NCBI GenBank assembly: GCA_026391235.1
Contig: JAPLDV010000522.1
Coordinates: forward strand, 1 to 8,501
DNA from: Bacteroidia bacterium
Lineage (GTDB): Bacteria > Bacteroidota > Bacteroidia > Bacteroidales > UBA12481
DNA: 8,501 nt
Direction of reading: 5' to 3'
Under the pieces are notes generated by a model that was not told where the DNA came from, did not search any database, and saw nothing but the letters and a program-made list of their open reading frames with translations. Below are positions 6,902 to 8,501 of this stretch, piece by piece (position 1 is the stretch's first letter; the number at the start of each line of letters is the position of its first letter). Made by a program: the position numbers and the translations under genes.

Positions 6902-6950
6902 ACGGGCCGGCTCTGAGGCCGGCCCGTACGGAACGCTCCGCTATTTTTTT
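6902..6950. repeat. GC-rich palindromic repeat followed by a T tract
   Basis: Perfect 10-bp stem ACGGGCCGGC (6902-6911) / GCCGGCCCGT (6918-6927) around the loop TCTGAG. A 4-bp mini-hairpin (CGGA/TCCG, 6929-6940) and seven T (6944-6950) follow, so weak terminator activity on the + strand is possible, though the T tract is 16 nt from the main stem. The flank 6923-6937 matches 6640-6654 inverted, so this belongs to the same repeat family in the opposite orientation. Confidence 0.65.
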
Positions 6951-6983
6951 GTAGGGACCGGCGCTAAGGCCGGTCCCTACAAA
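6948..6983. repeat. Long perfect hairpin repeat (loop GCTAAG)
   Basis: Perfect 15-bp stem: 6948-6962 (TTTGTAGGGACCGGC) pairs with 6969-6983 around the loop GCTAAG. That loop is the reverse complement of CTTAGC in the two upstream copies, while the outer stem differs but stays fully paired. Confidence 0.8.
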
Positions 6984-7003
6984 GCATGAATCTCCCTTTG
7001 TAA

Positions 7004-7052
7004 AATCTGCGAAAATCCGCGTTCCCGAAAGGATCCGCCTCATCCGCGTTCC
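7004..7052 (+). repeat. AATCCGCGTTCCC dispersed repeat, second copy
   Basis: Bases 7004-7026 match 207-229 at 20 of 23 positions, and ATCCGCGTTCC recurs at 7042-7052. It lies immediately upstream of the sigma-factor promoter. No conserved function is visible. Confidence 0.55.
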
Positions 7053-7055
7053 ATT

Positions 7056-7085
7056 CTTGTCTCACCTCTCTTTTCCCTACCTTTG
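7056..7085 (+). promoter_or_regulatory. Promoter of the ECF sigma gene
   Basis: TACCTTTG at 7078-7085 fits the TAnnTTTG -7 box; CTTG at 7056-7059 is a partial match to the -33 TTTG with an 18-nt gap. Transcription would begin about 20 nt before the TTG start codon at 7112. Confidence 0.5.
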
Positions 7086-7111
7086 CCTTTCAATAAACCT
7101 GAATCCAACCG

Positions 7112-7696
7112 TTGGAGCCGGATCTGAAAATAGAAACCAGGCCTGTTGAAATTGCTGATATAGCCAATTTCGAAAAGCTGTTCAAAACCCATTACAGCCG
7201 GCTCTGCTCCTATGCCAACCTGTTCCTGAATGACCCGGATGCCGCCGAGGATGTGGTGCAGGACCTGTTTTTCAAACTCTGGAAAAACCGGGATGAAATT
7301 ACCATCAATACCACTATCAAATCCTACCTGTTCAGGGCGGTACGTAACGGTTGTATGAATGTAATCGATCACATTTCCGTCCGCGAAGCCTATAAGATTG
7401 TCAATGAGGAGGATATAAAGGATAGTGAGGGAAATCTGATTGATGAGACCATCGTTTCGGAACTGGAGCAGCGGATCAAAGAAACAATCGATCAGCTTCC
7501 TGTTGTGCGGCGGAAAATATTTATCATGAGCCGGTTCGACGGACTGAAGTACCATGAGATTGCAGATAAGTTGAATATTTCTGTGAAAACTGTGGAAAAT
7601 CAAATGTATCAGGCACTAAAGTACCTCAGGGAAAGGCTGGTAGATTATCTGCCATTGATGCTATTGATCTTTAAAGGAATTTTCCGGGATGAATAG
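7112..7696 (+). CDS. ECF RNA polymerase sigma factor, Bacteroides-expansion (FecI-like)
   Basis: A 194-residue sigma factor. Region 2 spans ~20-82: FEKLFKTHYSRLCSYANLFL, then DAAEDVVQDLFFKLWKNR (core-polymerase binding) and TTIKSYLFRAVRNGCMNVID (-10 recognition). Region 4 spans ~115-175, with helix-turn-helix YHEIADKLNISVKTVENQM at 147-165 for -35 recognition. The order, length and DVVQDLFFKLW motif are typical of the Bacteroidota ECF group paired with FecR anti-sigma factors. The start must be non-ATG: an in-frame TGA is at 7100-7102 and the first in-frame ATG is in region 2, so TTG at 7112 is the best choice. It directs transcription of a target operon, usually SusC/SusD-type uptake genes, when its FecR partner signals. 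A small hairpin (GACGGTT/AACTGTC, 7728-7744) lies in the 62-nt gap before fecR. Confidence 0.92.
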   Translation: MEPDLKIETRPVEIADIANFEKLFKTHYSRLCSYANLFLNDPDAAEDVVQDLFFKLWKNRDEITINTTIKSYLFRAVRNGCMNVIDHISVREAYKIVNEEDIKDSEGNLIDETIVSELEQRIKETIDQLPVVRRKIFIMSRFDGLKYHEIADKLNISVKTVENQMYQALKYLRERLVDYLPLMLLIFKGIFRDE

Positions 7697-7758
7697 ATAT
7701 TTATTTACTGAAGCTTTAGTGATTGACGGTTTTGAACTGTCATACCGATAGACGCGAA

Positions 7759-8501
7759 ATGAAAAAGGATCAGACCCATATCGATCAGAAACTGCTGGTG
7801 CTCTATCTCCTCGACGAGATTTCGCAGCATGGCCGCCGCAAGGTGGAGTCCTGGCTGGAATATTCTGAGGCGAACCGGATTTATTTTGAGAGTCTGCGGA
7901 AAACCTGGGAAGAAACGGGGAAGATAGAGCCCGAAACCGTGGCGTTTGATACCAACCGGGCGTGGGAGAGGATGAACGGGAGGATCGTTAAGGACGTTAC
8001 GGGCGTTAAGGGCGTTACGGATATGATGGCGAATCGGACGTCCGGTACCGTAGGGGCGACCCGCGGTCGCCCGCAAACCCCCGCATTCCGTTCAGGATTC
8101 CAGACAGGTGTGATGCGGTTTGTCCTGCCCATTGCGGCGATAATGATATTTGGGGTGATGTCGCTGGTGTTTATCCGTTTTCTGCAGAACCGACAGGATG
8201 CCCCGGTAGTCACACTTGCGAGCTATGCGGTGCCGGTTCAGGATACGCTGACCGATGGGTCGACGATGGTTTTGAATGCTGATACCAGACTGATTGTTCC
8301 AAAGAAGTTTGGCCAAACCAACCGGACTGTTGAACTTCAGGGCGAAGCGTTCTTCCAGGTTCAGCATGATGCCGGTAGGCCTTTTATTATTCATGCCGGC
8401 CCCGGACAGGTTAAGGTTCTGGGCACCTCTTTCCATGTAAAAGCCTACCCGGGTTCGGATCTGGAGGTTTATGTGGAAACCGGCAGGGTGGAATTATCCG
8501 C
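7759..8501 (+). CDS. FecR-family anti-sigma factor, 3' end beyond the window
   Basis: Open from ATG 7759 to the right edge (247 full codons). Residues 1-70 form the cytoplasmic sigma-binding helices (DQKLLVLYLLDEIS to NRAWERM); ~118-141 is a single membrane span (VMRFVLPIAAIMIFGVMSLV); the periplasmic FecR domain starts near 157 with VQDTLTDGSTMVLNADTRLIVP, VELQGEAFFQV, RPFIIHAG and VKVLGTSFHVKAY. It should hold the upstream sigma factor inactive until a TonB-dependent transporter signals. It begins 62 nt after the sigma gene in the same direction. The linker between helices and membrane (residues ~73-113) is unusual: it is encoded by a GTTAAGGG-type repeat followed by part of a GTAGGGGCGACC palindrome, so it is probably longer and less conserved than normal. 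The C-terminal signalling part is not in view. Confidence 0.9.
   Translation, partial: MKKDQTHIDQKLLVLYLLDEISQHGRRKVESWLEYSEANRIYFESLRKTWEETGKIEPETVAFDTNRAWERMNGRIVKDVTGVKGVTDMMANRTSGTVGATRGRPQTPAFRSGFQTGVMRFVLPIAAIMIFGVMSLVFIRFLQNRQDAPVVTLASYAVPVQDTLTDGSTMVLNADTRLIVPKKFGQTNRTVELQGEAFFQVQHDAGRPFIIHAGPGQVKVLGTSFHVKAYPGSDLEVYVETGRVELS
7969..8015 (+). repeat. GTTAAGGG-type dispersed repeat, copy 3 (inside fecR)
   Basis: Bases 7969-7984 are identical to 104-119 in the GH20 gene, followed by CGTTAAGG and tandem variants (GGGCGTTAAGGGCGTTA). It is read in the same frame as in GH20: both genes give R-M-N-G-R. In FecR it encodes residues ~71-86. Confidence 0.7.
8050..8073 (+). repeat. GTAGGGGCGACC palindrome remnant inside fecR
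   Basis: Perfect 8-bp stem GGGCGACC (8054-8061) / GGTCGCCC (8065-8072) around CGC, preceded by GTAG. The layout (GTAGGG plus GC-rich stem) resembles the intergenic hairpin at 6951-6980, but the right outer arm is lost. It encodes about residues 98-104 (VGATRGR) of the FecR linker. Confidence 0.6.

Larger units (their letters stand above)
6436..7111. other. 676-bp gene-free region packed with palindromic repeats and a MITE
   Basis: I see no convincing gene on either strand. Bases 6436-6600 show nothing beyond a small palindrome (CCAATAATTGG, 6481-6491). From 6601 the region holds an intact hairpin repeat, a second copy split by a MITE, two more GC-rich hairpins, the AATCCGCGTTCCC repeat and the sigma-factor promoter. 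Bases 6640-6654 (AGCGTTCCGTACGGG) are the exact reverse complement of 6923-6937. Confidence 0.75.

Noticed and set aside
6948..6983. 15-bp hairpin as a rho-independent terminator
   Set aside because: On the + strand the T run precedes the stem instead of following it; on the minus strand the stem is followed by A. It fits the repeat family better.
7040..7603. Minus-strand open frame opposite the sigma gene
   Set aside because: The + strand encodes clear sigma regions 2 and 4; the opposite frame shows no family motif.

Overview
The window looks like a piece of a Bacteroidota (probably Bacteroidales-like) chromosome. The support is an ECF sigma factor of the Bacteroides-expansion type followed by a FecR anti-sigma factor, signal peptides ending in AQ/SQ, A-rich leaders without a clear Shine-Dalgarno, and two good TAnnTTTG -7 boxes (3230-3237 and 7078-7085).

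Layout, left to right. Bases 2-157 are the C-terminal end of a GH20 beta-hexosaminidase. A short repeat-bearing gap leads to a likely two-gene unit: a small secreted lipocalin-like protein (294-812) and a secreted double SGNH-hydrolase protein (822-2603). Next is a 578-bp cassette (2603-3180): a single-domain GIY-YIG nuclease gene (2770-3060) enclosed by 95-bp inverted composite repeats, each made of two 37-nt REP-like palindromes and a 21-nt spacer. A large secreted GH31 glycosidase (3259-6435) follows, with a KLDVAW nucleophile motif that suggests the alpha-N-acetylgalactosaminidase branch. The next 676 bp (6436-7111) has no gene. It holds several palindromic repeats, one of which is split by a 177-bp MITE with perfect 18-bp ends and a 10-bp target duplication. 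The window ends with an ECF sigma gene (7112-7696, TTG start) and the first part of a FecR anti-sigma gene (7759 to the edge).

The GH20, SGNH and GH31 enzymes together suggest breakdown of an esterified, amino-sugar-containing glycan such as mucin-type O-glycan; this is inference. The sigma/anti-sigma pair is the usual switch in front of a SusC/SusD-type uptake operon, which would lie beyond the right edge.

The most unusual feature is the density of dispersed repeats and their intrusion into genes. Repeat-like DNA is read in frame in the GH20 tail, the GH31 C-terminus and the FecR cytoplasmic linker, and one repeat begins on the last base of the SGNH stop codon. The GIY-YIG gene between inverted REP-like dimers resembles, in architecture, a RAYT/REP pair with a different nuclease, and is the best candidate here for an undescribed system.
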